A stretch of 64,000 bases of DNA from Tissierellia bacterium (GCA_012735215.1 JAAYHX010000015.1:49950-113949); one strand, 5' to 3'. Counted from the stretch's first letter, positions 1 to 8,018 are shown. The notes: generated by a model not told the origin, from the letters alone. Numbers and translations are program-made.

Positions 1-795
1 TATGAAAAGGACATAATTGTTTTGGCAGTTCCAACCCATACTATTAGGCAAAATTTAATTGATTATAAAAGGCTAATTCATAAGGATCAAATATTATTAA
101 ATGTGGCCAAAGGTATTGAAAATGATACCCTCTATAGGGTGTCTCAAATTGTAAAAGACATCCTACCAGAGAATCCCTATGCAATACTGTCAGGGCCATC
201 TCACGCAGAAGAAGTTGCTAAAAGCATGCCTACCACTGTTGTGGCTGCCTCTGAGAGCAAGAAAATAGCTGAGTACATACAGGACATATTTATGGGGCCC
301 TATTTTAGAGTATATACCAATCCTGATGTTGTAGGAGTAGAGCTTGGCGGAGCTTTAAAAAATGTAATAGCCTTAGGGGCTGGAATTTCTGATGGGTTGG
401 GATATGGAGACAATACTAAAGCTGCTATTATGACCAGAGGAATTATTGAAATAGCAAGACTAGGAGAAGCAATGGGAGCAAATCGTAGTACTTTTAGCGG
501 CTTGGCAGGCATTGGAGATTTAATAGTTACATGTACAAGTATGCATAGTAGGAATAGAAGGGCTGGCATATTGATAGGAGAAGGAGAAGCATTGGATAAG
601 GTTACAGAAAAGATAGGCATGGTAGTGGAAGGCATAAAAACTACAAAATCTGCCTATGAATTATCAATAAAGTATAATGTAAATATGCCTATCACTAAGG
701 AGATATACCAAGTCCTTTATGAAGGAAAAGACGTAAAAAATTCAGTTTATAATTTAATGCTTAGAGACAAAAAACATGAAATGGAAGATATATAA
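1..795 (+). CDS. gpsA: Glycerol-3-phosphate dehydrogenase [NAD(P)+], 5' end cut by the window
   Basis: GpsA reduces dihydroxyacetone phosphate to sn-glycerol 3-phosphate, the backbone precursor of membrane phospholipids, in the cytoplasm. The reading frame is open from base 1 ([13 protein letters not shown] is a typical end of the Rossmann domain), so the true start lies upstream; about 75 of the family's usual 330-340 residues are missing. The TTG at 22 is not the start. The remaining 264 residues carry the family signatures [11 protein letters not shown], the catalytic-domain stretch [14 protein letters not shown] with its lysine, and [14 protein letters not shown]. In related genomes the gene follows der and plsY and precedes spoIVA, as here. 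A strong terminator follows. Confidence 0.96.
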   Translation, partial: YEKDIIVLAVPTHTIRQNLIDYKRLIHKDQILLNVAKGIENDTLYRVSQIVKDILPENPYAILSGPSHAEEVAKSMPTTVVAASESKKIAEYIQDIFMGPYFRVYTNPDVVGVELGGALKNVIALGAGISDGLGYGDNTKAAIMTRGIIEIARLGEAMGANRSTFSGLAGIGDLIVTCTSMHSRNRRAGILIGEGEALDKVTEKIGMVVEGIKTTKSAYELSIKYNVNMPITKEIYQVLYEGKDVKNSVYNLMLRDKKHEMEDI

Positions 796-807
796 TTAAA
801 GAATAAG

Positions 808-849
808 AAAAAGGCTAAATTGGATATCTGTGTCCAATTTAGCCTTTTT
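808..849. terminator. Bidirectional terminator between gpsA and the small - strand gene
   Basis: A perfect 17-bp inverted repeat (808-824 and 833-849) with an 8-base loop is flanked by A on the left and T on the right. It can therefore end gpsA transcripts on the + strand and those of the convergent small gene on the - strand. Confidence 0.9.
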
Positions 850-886
850 GTCTCATAATTTACCCATCTATTTCTACCTAATACCA

Positions 887-1105
887 TTACAATCCTGGTA
901 TGATAAGCAGGTCATCTTCACCAATAAAATTGATGACTAAATAAGGGTCGTTGCCTACTAAATATAGTAGACCACCGCTTCTTTCAGCAAAATCTCTTAT
1001 TTGGCCGTAAAAAAATAGGTCATTTTCATCATTTTCATCTATACTTTCGCCTATATAGTCTAGTAAAGCTTCTATTTTTCTATCTATTATATCATTCATA
1101 AACAT
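887..1105 (-). CDS. Small acidic protein of unknown function (72 aa)
   Basis: I do not recognise this protein. The frame could start further up, but the ATG at 1105 is preferred because AGGAGG lies 6-7 bases upstream of it. The protein is acidic (GESIDENDEND), has no membrane segment, and ends in a short hydrophobic stretch (DDLLIIPGL) that could be a beta strand. It is transcribed away from spoIVA and shares the terminator after gpsA. The good ribosome binding site and the isolated position with its own terminator support a real gene. Its position next to spoIVA may mean expression during sporulation, but nothing in the sequence shows that. Confidence 0.7.
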   Translation of the reverse strand: MFMNDIIDRKIEALLDYIGESIDENDENDLFFYGQIRDFAERSGGLLYLVGNDPYLVINFIGEDDLLIIPGL

Positions 1106-1261
1106 TTTACTTCCTCCTTCGTAAAAACTGATCAATATTTATGATTGTGACGATATTCTTTTCTATCTTATACCCTATATTTATTTGAAATAAATAATAA
1201 TTATTTTAAATGCATTAAAAAGATAATAATATAAATTTTCTGAACATATAATTTCATAACA

Positions 1262-1291
1262 GCATGTTTTTTTCTAACTGAATCATATTAT
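1262..1291 (+). promoter_or_regulatory. Possible sigma-E promoter of spoIVA
   Basis: GCATGTT (1262-1268) and CATATTAT (1284-1291) are 15 bases apart and resemble the mother-cell sigma-E consensus (KMATATT, 14-15 bases, CATACANT). spoIVA is sigma-E dependent in Bacillus subtilis. The match is partial and the region is very AT-rich. Confidence 0.35.
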
Positions 1292-1361
1292 ACAAGTTCT
1301 TACATATATATGTAATGTTAAGTATATTCTTTTATTCAATATATAAGAAGGAGGGGGAAAA

Positions 1362-2840
1362 GTGGGAGAGTTTAACATATACAAGGATATCGCTGAAAGA
1401 ACGGAAGGAGATATATATGCTGGTGTAGTAGGCCCTGTAAGAACTGGTAAATCAACCTTCATAAAGAGATTTATGGAATTATTAGTATTGCCTAATATTG
1501 AAAACAAGTATAAAAGAGAAAGAGCAAAAGATGAGCTTCCATTAAGCGGTGCAGGTAAAACTATAATGACTACTGAACCAAAGTTTGTTCCAAATGAAGC
1601 AGTAGAGATTACATTGAAGGATAATGTTAAGTTTAAAGTAAGAATGGTTGACTGTGTGGGGTACTTAGTAAAAGGAGCTCTAGGACATATTGAGGATGAT
1701 GTACCAAGAATGGTATCAACTCCATGGCATGAACAGGATATCCCCTTTGAAGAAGCAGCTGAAATTGGTACTAGGAAGGTAATAACAGATCATTCAACTA
1801 TTGGAATAGTTGTAACAACAGATGGCTCCATAACAGATATAGATAGGTCAAATTATATAAAGGCAGAAGAAAGAGTAATTTCAGAACTAAAGGAATTGGA
1901 GAAACCATTCATAATCATATTAAATACAAAACATCCTAATCTAGACAGCACTATAGCTTTAAGAGAGAGCTTAGAGCAAAAATACGGAGTATCAGTACTA
2001 ACTGTAGATTGTTTAAATATGGAAATAGAAGATATTGAAGAAATATTCGAAACCCTGCTCTTTGAATTCCCAGTTAAGGAAATTACAATAAATCTACCTG
2101 GTTGGATAGAAGGATTACCAAGAAGTCATAAAATTAAAGCCAATATACTTAATTCTCTTAAAGATTCAATTCAAACACTTCAGAAATTAAATGAAGTAGA
2201 AAGCTCCTTAAGTGTTTTAGGAGATTTGGATACAGTAAAGGAAGTAAGCGTTAAGGAGATAAGATTGGGTGAAGGAGTTGTAGATGTAGACCTAGTAGTT
2301 GACGATAGTTTATTCTACCAAGTATTAAATGAAATGACTGGATATCAAATAGAAGGGGAGTACCAGGTATTGGGCTTGATTAATAAACTGGCTCAAATAA
2401 AGAGGGAATATGACAAGATAGAAGAGGCCTTAATCGATGCTAGAGAATTTGGATATGGTTTGGTCAGCCCAAGCATAGAGGAAATGGAATTAGCAGAACC
2501 AGAAATATATAGGCAAGGTAATAAATTCGGTGTTAAGTTAAAAGCAAAAGCTCCATCTCTTCATGTACTTCGTTGCGATATCACCACTGAAGTATCGCCA
2601 CTTATAGGTACTGAAAAGCAAAGTGAAGAGATGTTAAAGTATTTCCTAGACGAGTTTGAGGAAGAACCAGCAAAGATATGGCAATCAAATCTGTTTGGCA
2701 AATCCCTATATGATTTAGTCAATGAGCAGTTGCAGGGGAAATTAAATACAATGCCTGAAGATGCAAGAAATAAGATGAGAAGAGCATTAGAAAGAATAAT
2801 AAATAATGGTAGTGGCGGATTGATTTGCATAATAGTATAG
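1362..2840 (+). CDS. spoIVA: Stage IV sporulation protein A, spore coat morphogenetic ATPase
   Basis: SpoIVA is the basement-layer ATPase of the spore coat: it polymerises on the mother-cell side of the forespore membrane and is needed for coat and cortex assembly. The 492 residues equal the B. subtilis length. The Walker A motif GPVRTGKS is near residue 24, followed by the highly conserved stretches AGKTIMTTEPKFVPNEAV, VRMVDCVGY and EIGTRKVITDHSTIG. The C-terminal membrane-anchoring region ends in GSGGLICIIV, matching the family. The start is GTG at 1362, 8 bases after AGGAGGGG. It is monocistronic, with a strong terminator shared with the convergent phosphoesterase gene. Confidence 0.98.
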   Translation: MGEFNIYKDIAERTEGDIYAGVVGPVRTGKSTFIKRFMELLVLPNIENKYKRERAKDELPLSGAGKTIMTTEPKFVPNEAVEITLKDNVKFKVRMVDCVGYLVKGALGHIEDDVPRMVSTPWHEQDIPFEEAAEIGTRKVITDHSTIGIVVTTDGSITDIDRSNYIKAEERVISELKELEKPFIIILNTKHPNLDSTIALRESLEQKYGVSVLTVDCLNMEIEDIEEIFETLLFEFPVKEITINLPGWIEGLPRSHKIKANILNSLKDSIQTLQKLNEVESSLSVLGDLDTVKEVSVKEIRLGEGVVDVDLVVDDSLFYQVLNEMTGYQIEGEYQVLGLINKLAQIKREYDKIEEALIDAREFGYGLVSPSIEEMELAEPEIYRQGNKFGVKLKAKAPSLHVLRCDITTEVSPLIGTEKQSEEMLKYFLDEFEEEPAKIWQSNLFGKSLYDLVNEQLQGKLNTMPEDARNKMRRALERIINNGSGGLICIIV

Positions 2841-2861
2841 CTATATAGGGCATGAGGATAA

Positions 2862-2911
2862 AAAAGTAGATTAAACTGAACCAGATAGCTGGAACAGTTT
2901 AATCTACTTTT
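2862..2911. terminator. Bidirectional terminator between spoIVA and the phosphoesterase gene
   Basis: A 17-bp inverted repeat (2862-2878 and 2895-2911) encloses a smaller CCAG/CTGG hairpin and is bounded by A and T runs. The stop codon of the - strand phosphoesterase (2899-2901) lies inside its right arm, so both genes end in the same hairpin. Confidence 0.9.
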
Positions 2912-4242
2912 ATTGGAACAAAAATTTTATTATTATCTGTTTTTTGATCATCAAACATGCTCATGACATAATTTCTGACAATAAAAGGGGCTGAATTCTG
3001 CAGAATTTTAAATCCTTCTGAGTCTAAGACTTCATGTACAAGATTGTTTCTATATCCTGCAAAAAATTTTAAATTAAGTTCTGCAACAGTTTCTGAAATA
3101 GCCTTCATTTCTTCATCAGAAAACTTACTCATTTCCAATAGAGAATCATAATATTTATCATAAGTTCTTTGTCTAAAGAAGTCTTTGGAGTACTTTCTAA
3201 AGTTGTTCAAGTTTTTATCATCAATATTCTTTTCCCAAACCCAAGCATATACATCTACTTTCCTTGTAAAATAATCAAATCCTTTGTTAGGATTATATTT
3301 AAGTACCCCGTATTGATTAGGATAAGCTACTAAACAGGATGTGGCAATATCATAAATACTTTTATCGTCTTTTTGAAGGAATTTTATATCCTGTAAATGT
3401 ATATGGCCAGATAGTGCAATATTAATATCGCAGCTTAAAAGCAGGTCTATTACCTCTTTGCTATTCTCAATGGTAAAGTCTTCATTTACTACTTCATTAT
3501 GATCCATTAAACTATGATGCATAACAGCTATAATTTGGGCATTGTTTTCTTTTGCTAAATTTGAACATTCCCTAATCCAATCAAAGCTTTTATCAGGTAT
3601 TTCCCCACCCATTTCAGGGGCAGTTCTTACATTATTTCTCCTGTATTTAGATGTGTCTAACATCAACAGCCATACATCTTCAGAGGGAGCAGCTAAGTAA
3701 CTTAAAGAATACTTGTCCCTGGTAATAGCATCCTTATAACCGAAGGATTCATAAATTTTCTCAAACTCTTCCTTACTAATGGAATCAATTTTTATCATTT
3801 CGTCTCCAAAATAATGTCTTGCCCAGGGGTTTTGAATATCATGGTTGCCAGGGATTACAAAGACTTGGACTCCCAATTTCTTTATACTCTCTAACTTTTC
3901 TGCCATTTCCATATGGCTTTCTCTTTCACCATTACAAGTTAAATCCCCTGGAATGATCAGGATGTCAGGTTTTCTTTCTTCGATTTCCATGATAAAGGCA
4001 TCTAGTATCTCATCAGTGTAGTGGAGTAGTTTCCCATCGCCAGAATTGAGAAACCAATCAAAAGCTTTTCCAAAATCATAGGTTTCCTTAGATAGGTGAT
4101 GGGGATCTGTTGCAATAAAGAAAGTAATTTCTTCACCTGACTTTATTTTAGAATTTAGTATGGGTAAGGTGGGGCTTTCTTCACATCCTACTATTAATAG
4201 GATTAGTAAGATAATAATCGAGAGAAGCTGAACTTTTTTCAT
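2899..4242 (-). CDS. Calcineurin-like metallophosphoesterase, probable lipoprotein (447 aa)
   Basis: This is an exported member of the calcineurin-like phosphoesterase family, whose two metal ions hydrolyse phosphate esters; the substrate cannot be told from the sequence. The metal-binding motifs appear in the usual order: ATDPHHLS (Asp-x-His), IIPGDLTCNGE (GDxx), IPGNHD, VMHHSL and SGHIHLQD (GHxH). The N-terminus has lysines, a hydrophobic stretch and a lipobox ending LLIVGC, so it should be lipid-anchored on the outside of the membrane. The ATG at 4242 is chosen because GAGG lies just upstream and it places the signal peptide at the start; an upstream in-frame start would spoil it. It stands alone, convergent with spoIVA. 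Confidence 0.88.
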   Translation of the reverse strand: MKKVQLLSIIILLILLIVGCEESPTLPILNSKIKSGEEITFFIATDPHHLSKETYDFGKAFDWFLNSGDGKLLHYTDEILDAFIMEIEERKPDILIIPGDLTCNGERESHMEMAEKLESIKKLGVQVFVIPGNHDIQNPWARHYFGDEMIKIDSISKEEFEKIYESFGYKDAITRDKYSLSYLAAPSEDVWLLMLDTSKYRRNNVRTAPEMGGEIPDKSFDWIRECSNLAKENNAQIIAVMHHSLMDHNEVVNEDFTIENSKEVIDLLLSCDINIALSGHIHLQDIKFLQKDDKSIYDIATSCLVAYPNQYGVLKYNPNKGFDYFTRKVDVYAWVWEKNIDDKNLNNFRKYSKDFFRQRTYDKYYDSLLEMSKFSDEEMKAISETVAELNLKFFAGYRNNLVHEVLDSEGFKILQNSAPFIVRNYVMSMFDDQKTDNNKIFVPIKVD

Positions 4243-4490
4243 ATCTATCCTCACATAATATAAATATTTTCTCTTATGTACACGTAAATGCTTGTTTTGT
4301 AATAATTGTATCATAGCTTGTGGACAACTGGTAGTAATTTTTTACTATATTTAGTATTATCCAAATTAATAACTTCATAACTTGATGGGCATAGATTATA
4401 CTTAATAGTAAATCAACTAAAGTAAATATAAATAAAAATATTTATGCGTGCCAATCTAATAATATATTTTATAAAAACTAGAAAAAAATT
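4243..4490. other. Non-coding left flank of the prophage remnant
   Basis: This AT-rich stretch holds no convincing gene. It must contain the promoter of the phosphoesterase, but I see no clear consensus. A 13-base sequence at 4441-4453 (containing GCGTGCCA) recurs at 8012-8024 near the right end of the prophage remnant and may be an integrase arm-type site. Confidence 0.5.
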
Positions 4491-4544
4491 AAAAAGGCTG
4501 ATTTTCAATGTAATCAGCCTTTATCTTTATATAAAATGGTCGGG
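4491..4544. repeat. Left copy (attL) of the 54-bp direct repeat
   Basis: These 54 bases are identical to 8089-8142. They include the tRNA terminator hairpin (4493-4522) and the last 10 bases of the tRNA gene including the CCA. After 4544 the similarity to the tRNA continues only weakly, to about 4571, indicating a tRNA 3' fragment that has drifted. Confidence 0.85.
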
Positions 4545-4616
4545 GCGACTGAAATTAAACCAACCATCTTAATATTTTATTCAATCCTTATAATTAAGTT
4601 AATATCTATATTTCAT

Positions 4617-4749
4617 TTATTTTACTCTCTTCAATTTTGGCAAATTCGTGCCACTTTATGTGCCATTCTCTTTATTTTCTTCAATTGTTTGCTCAAATGT
4701 ATCTTGCATTTTTCTTTCTACTGATTGCAAATGGCAAATACTGCAGCTA
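4617..4749 (-). pseudogene. Tyrosine integrase C-terminal fragment
   Basis: Read on the - strand, this stretch encodes HLQSVERKMQDTFEQTIEE followed by NKENGT, a stop, then SGTNLPKLKRVK and a final stop. It resembles the residues after the catalytic tyrosine in phage integrases of Firmicutes, and the position just inside the left att copy is where that gene belongs. The internal TAA (4656-4658) sits where the parallel sequence at the right end has CAA (Gly-Thr-Gln-Ser-Gly-Thr). Everything upstream, including the catalytic residues, has been lost in a deletion joining this fragment to the minor capsid gene near 4750. The assignment rests on a short stretch. Confidence 0.5.
4648..4667. repeat. 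GTGCCAC-type repeats at the left end, possible integrase arm sites
   Basis: GTGCCACT (4648-4655) and GTGCCATT (4660-4667) are 12 bases apart, start to start. The right end has the same octamer at 8019 and 8031, also 12 apart, plus GTGCCAG at 8040. Lambda- and Tn916-type integrases bind short direct repeats flanking the core, so these are candidate arm-type sites. Confidence 0.45.
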
Positions 4750-4752
4750 TAA

Positions 4753-5526
4753 ATTAGAAAAGCCCATATGGGAGCAAGGCCATCTCATGCTGAATGGCAG
4801 GGTCAAATAGTTTCTTTAAGTGACAGAGGAGGATATTTGTCTCTAAGTGATATTGGCTATGGTACTGTAGAGGGGTTTAAAGGTGTAAACTGTAGGCATG
4901 ATTGGTATCCATTCTTTGAAGGAATATCAGAGCCAGCTTATACTAAAGAACAATTAAGAAATTTAGATCCACCACCATTTGAATATGAAGGAAGGCTTTA
5001 TACTGCATGTGAAGCTAATCAGAAACAAAGACAAATAGAACGAGCTATAAGAAAGACCAAAAGGGAATTAATAGCTTATGAAGCTGCTGGGCTTAAAGAT
5101 GATTTTACAGCTACAAGTATTAAGTTAAGAAGGCAGAGGGAATTATATAGGGATTTCAGTAGAGCAGCTAATTTAAGAGAAAAGCTTGAGAGGACAGGAG
5201 TTTATGGGTATAATAAAAGTATAAGTAGCAAGAGTGTTTGGACTGCTAAAAAGTCAAAATTAAATTTGCAACTATTCTCTGAAAAAGACCTTTCAAAACA
5301 GAAAACAAATTCTCTAAAGAAAGGAATTAAGAATTTTAAAAAGAGAATTTCTGAACATGAAGATAAAATTAATAACCCAGAAAAGTATATTTCTAATTGG
5401 CATAAATTAGATGAAAGAGAGAAAGCAGGATTAATTAAACATTGGCAAAAAGAAATTGATAATTTTAATAAGTCAATTCAAAATAGGATAGACGAATTGA
5501 AAAGAAGAGGTGAGGACTATGAATGA
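4753..5526 (+). pseudogene. Phage minor capsid protein (Phage_min_cap2-like), 5'-truncated
   Basis: Proteins of this type sit at the portal vertex of tailed phages and are encoded after the portal gene. The remaining frame begins at the deletion scar and immediately shows the conserved MGARPSHAEWQGQ and VNCRHDWYPFFEG motifs. These normally lie well inside the protein, so the N-terminal half is missing. An ATG at 4768 happens to be in frame but is the internal methionine of the motif. The C-terminal half is lysine- and glutamate-rich and probably helical. The stop overlaps the next gene's start, as in intact phage operons. About 252 residues could still be translated, but the protein is probably not functional. 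Confidence 0.8.
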
Positions 5527-5749
5527 TTTATTAACTAAAGGAAGCATACAATATATTATTTCAAGACTTCTTGATTATGCAAATGAAGCAATAAAGGAAA
5601 GCAAAAAAAATGAACAGGATTTATTTTATAAAGGAAAAAAACTAGCTTATATTGAGATGCTCAATGTTTTGAAAAATGAATTAGGTGCTAGAGATGAAGA
5701 TTTAAAAGAATATGGATTGGATTTTAATATTGAAAACAAATTATTATAA
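5519..5749 (+). CDS. Small phage protein of unknown function (76 aa)
   Basis: This small gene follows the minor capsid gene directly, overlapping its stop; the ATG at 5519 has GAGGTGAGG just upstream, so it is preferred over the GTG at 5510. The protein is charged, predicted mostly helical, with no membrane segment (KKLAYIEMLNVLKNEL). Small unassigned genes often stand between minor capsid and scaffold genes in this phage type. It is the only gene of the remnant with no visible lesion. A terminator follows at once. Confidence 0.6.
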   Translation: MNDLLTKGSIQYIISRLLDYANEAIKESKKNEQDLFYKGKKLAYIEMLNVLKNELGARDEDLKEYGLDFNIENKLL

Positions 5750-5767
5750 GAAAAAAGTATTAAAAAC

Positions 5768-5801
5768 AAAAGCACTTGCTGATTAAACAGTAAGTGCTTT
5801 T
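5768..5801 (+). terminator. Rho-independent terminator inside the prophage remnant
   Basis: A 14-bp stem (5768-5781 and 5788-5801, one G-U pair) with a 6-base loop is followed by a T-rich stretch. It separates the minor capsid unit from the scaffold-capsid unit. Confidence 0.8.
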
Positions 5802-5894
5802 ATTATACAATTTATTGTATATTTGTTTAATAAAAGATGTAGATGAATTAGATATAGACCTTCAATAATTTAAGGTCTATTTTTTATACTTTAA

Positions 5895-5976
5895 ATCACG
5901 CAAGCCGGGGCGATATACTGGCACATCACGTGATGCAACCACGTAAAAAGCGTAGATGGAAAGGAGAGATTGAAAC
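5895..5976 (+). ncRNA. Candidate structured leader RNA of the phage scaffold-capsid unit
   Basis: This stretch is clearly richer in G and C than its surroundings and ends at the ribosome binding site of the broken scaffold gene. A compact fold is possible: P1 pairs 5898-5901 with 5950-5953, P2 pairs 5904-5908 with 5918-5922, and P3 pairs 5924-5927 with 5932-5935 and has an ACGT loop (5928-5931). A second ACGT at 5941-5944 can pair with that loop, giving a pseudoknot. I cannot match it to a named RNA family. It lies between the terminator at 5768-5801 and the scaffold start, where a control element of structural gene expression would be expected. Confidence 0.45.
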
Positions 5977-6543
5977 ATGAAAAGAGAGTTTTTGAAGGAA
6001 TTAGGACTTACTGATGAGCAAATTGATAAGATTATGGCTGAATATGGTAAAGGCATAGAAAAGTTTAAAGAAGATTTAGGTACAGCAGAAACTCAAATAG
6101 AAACATTAAAAGAACAGCTAAAAACAGCTAAAAACAGCTAATAAGACAATAGAAGATTTCAAGGGAATGGACATAGAAAGCATTAAGCAAGCTGCTGAAG
6201 ACTATAAAACAAAGTATGAGACAGCAACTAAATAAGCAGAAGAAAAGCTAAACAAGATTAAGTTTGACTATGCCTTAGAGAAAGCTTTAACTGTAGCAAA
6301 AGCAAGGAATATCAAAGCAGTTAAAGCATTGTTAGACTTAGAGAACCTAAAGCTAGCTGATGATAAGATTTTAGGCCTAGACGAACAGTTGAAAAAATCA
6401 AAGAAGAAAATGATTTCTTGTTTGAATCAGAGGATAATCAGAAACTGCCAAAGTTTGTTGGTCCTGGTGGAGATGATACAAAGACATCTACAGGAACTTT
6501 AGACATTAGTAAGTTAGCACAAGAAGCAAGTATAAGAAAATAA
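5977..6543 (+). pseudogene. Phage scaffold protein (GP20-like), broken
   Basis: Scaffold proteins of this type are coiled-coil chaperones that guide capsid assembly and are encoded just before the major capsid gene. The start at 5977 has AAGGAGAG upstream and encodes MKREFLKELGLTDEQIDKIM, typical of the family. Three lesions are visible. A 10-bp tandem duplication (6121-6140) shifts the frame and brings a stop at 6139; removing one copy restores EQLKTANKTIEDFKG. A TAA at 6233 stands where a residue is expected, probably Gln. A one-base loss in the A-run at 6392-6397 shifts the frame again. The last frame ends in LDISKLAQEASIRK at 6541-6543. Confidence 0.82.
6121..6140. repeat. 10-bp tandem duplication that breaks the scaffold gene
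   Basis: The decamer AAAACAGCTA occurs twice in a row (6121-6130 and 6131-6140), with a near copy just before. Deleting one copy restores the reading frame, so this is a recent slippage event and the direct cause of the first stop. Confidence 0.85.
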
Positions 6544-6557
6544 AGGAGGAATAAATA

Positions 6558-7107
6558 ATGGTTTTTAATCCAGACAATGTATTACTTTAAGACGCTAAAA
6601 CAGGAGAAATTCCATCTGAGACAGCAGAACTGGTTCTAAAAGAGTTTTTGACATCTTCTGTTGTGACTCAGTTAGCAAAGCATGAACCAATGACAAAGCC
6701 TAAAAAGAAATTCACATATCTAGCAGAAGGACCTGGTGCCTACTGGGTAGGAGAAGGTCAGAGAATCCAAACAAGCAAAGCAACCTGGCTAGATGCTGAA
6801 ATGGAAGCTAAAAACTAGGGGTAATCTTACCAGTATCAAAAGAGTTCCTAAGATATACTGTAACAGACTTCTTTAACGAAATAAGACCTGCAATAGCAGA
6901 AGCTTTCTACACTAATTTTGACCAAGCAGCACTATTTGGCAATGATAGCCCATACGCAATAGGAACTTCTATCTGGGAAAGAATAGTAGCTAGTGGAAAT
7001 ACAATTGATATAGGCTCTACAGCTAATCTATACACAGATCTAAATGCATTATTGGCTTTAGTGAAGATGGAGACACTAATCCTGATGAGTTCATTAAAGT
7101 AGAATAA
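6558..7107 (+). pseudogene. Phage major capsid protein (HK97-like), broken and 3'-truncated
   Basis: This is the shell protein of a tailed phage. Pieces in three frames give MVFNPDNVLL, stop, DAKTGEIPSETAELVLKEF and then AEGPGAYWVGEGQRIQTSKA, all characteristic of siphophage capsids in Firmicutes. After a frameshift come ILPVSKEFLRYTVTDFF and YAIGTSIWERIVASGNTI, then after another LVEDGDTNPDEFI. The lesions are a TAA at 6588-6590 where Gln is expected, loss of one A near 6810-6814, and loss of one base near 7061. The C-terminal half is missing: the sequence runs out around 7095-7107 and joins the region before the holin. The start has AGGAGG 10 bases upstream. Confidence 0.85.
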
Positions 7108-7119
7108 GTGGGGAGAAGT

Positions 7120-7437
7120 ATGTATGATGAATTAATGACTCCTGATACTTTGACTACTTTTATTGGCTTAGTTGCAGATACTTTCTTTATAGTTTAATTT
7201 ACCAAGCCTTTAATAAAAAAGAAGCTTCCAGATATTTTTGTCAGAGTATATGCTTATGTTGTAGCATTGATTTTGAGTTTCACATTTGGAGAAAATGATT
7301 TGAGTGTACAAGGTACAACATTAAAGTTCGTTAATGCTATGATAATTACAACATCTGTTATGGGTTGGTATGGGGTATTATCAGACCCAAAAGCAGAAAG
7401 AAGAGATTTAAGGCTAGACAAAAAACCTTGGTCTTAA
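7120..7437 (+). pseudogene. Phage holin, broken by one stop
   Basis: Holins make the membrane lesions that let the phage endolysin reach the wall. The frame from ATG 7120 (GGGGAG just upstream) to 7437 encodes about 105 residues with two or three hydrophobic segments (TTFIGLVADTFFIV; VYAYVVALILSFTFG; MIITTSVMGWYGVL) and a charged tail DPKAERRDLR, as in Firmicute phage holins. A single TAA (7195-7197) interrupts it where Gln would fit. No endolysin gene follows. Confidence 0.7.
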
Positions 7438-7759
7438 TTATGTTTTGTTATAAGCAAAAGAATTGACAATAAAATCAAAATTAGATAATATTAACATAAT
7501 TGATTTGTTAATAGCATACCTATAAGGAATTGATACTTGTATTCAAAAGCTTGATTACGAATACTTATTACAACGTTACTAGACTACCTATGAGGATCTA
7601 GTTAAGTCTAGGATCAAAACCAGGGTTTTATTTATTTTTTGGAGGAAATCTACATTTTATTTTGAGGTATAACGCATTTTTATGAACGTATTAATATAAA
7701 ACCTATTATTAATTGTCACTACTTCTTAGGTCAAATAGGAATAATAAGGGATGAATTAG

Positions 7760-7960
7760 AAGCAGCTAATAGTTGGATTTGATAAGGATAACTATAGAGA
7801 GTTAGAAGATGAATTATATCCATATGAGCTAGAAGATCTATTGAATCTAAAAATATTTCATAGCTTAAATCTAATAAGGTATGAAAAAGGTTGGTCTAAA
7901 TTCATAACTAAACTACCTACACCAAACAAATATAACTGCAAACAAATTGCTAACATATAA
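7760..7960 (+). pseudogene. Unrecognised gene remnant (open frame of 66 codons)
   Basis: The frame has no start codon of its own with a ribosome binding site; a stop at 7757-7759 separates it from an ATG at 7751. It is acidic in the first half (RELEDELYPYELEDLLNLK) and basic afterwards (IRYEKGWSKFITKLPTPNKY). The composition looks like real protein rather than random AT-rich sequence, but I cannot name a family. Confidence 0.3.
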
Positions 7961-7984
7961 TATACTATGTAAGATTTCACAGCA

Positions 7985-8009
7985 TAAGGGCCTAAATACT
8001 AGGCCCTTA
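7985..8009 (+). terminator. Inverted repeat, possible terminator
   Basis: A perfect 9-bp stem (7985-7993 and 8001-8009) with a 7-base loop is followed by only a short T stretch. It may end transcription from the prophage towards the tRNA gene. Confidence 0.45.
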
Positions 8010-8018
8010 AATTTATGC

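Larger units (their letters stand above)
7438..8010. other. Prophage right part without a recognised gene
   Basis: This stretch is AT-rich with many stops in all frames. The only sizeable open stretch is 7760-7960 on the + strand, which has a stop just before it and encodes DKDNYRELEDELYPYELEDL and about 45 more residues; I do not recognise it. It may be the tail of a phage or host-interaction gene truncated by deletion. An inverted repeat is at 7985-8009. Confidence 0.5.

Noticed and set aside
22..795. TTG 22 as the start of gpsA
   Set aside because: The frame is open to base 1 and the residues before 22 belong to the Rossmann fold; the gene is simply cut by the window edge.
4535..4571. Second tRNA-Pro gene at the left repeat
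   Set aside because: Only the 3' end is present and it has many mismatches after 4544; no acceptor 5' strand, D arm or anticodon arm can be found.
4536..4724. 62-codon + strand frame at the left att site
   Set aside because: It runs across the att copy and opposite the integrase tail, has no ribosome binding site and a composition expected from AT-rich non-coding DNA.
4650..7437. TAA read as glutamine (changed genetic code) in the phage genes
   Set aside because: Four TAA stops fall at expected Gln positions, but the same genes also have frameshifts and deletions, and host genes all around use TAA as a normal stop. Decay explains the pattern better.
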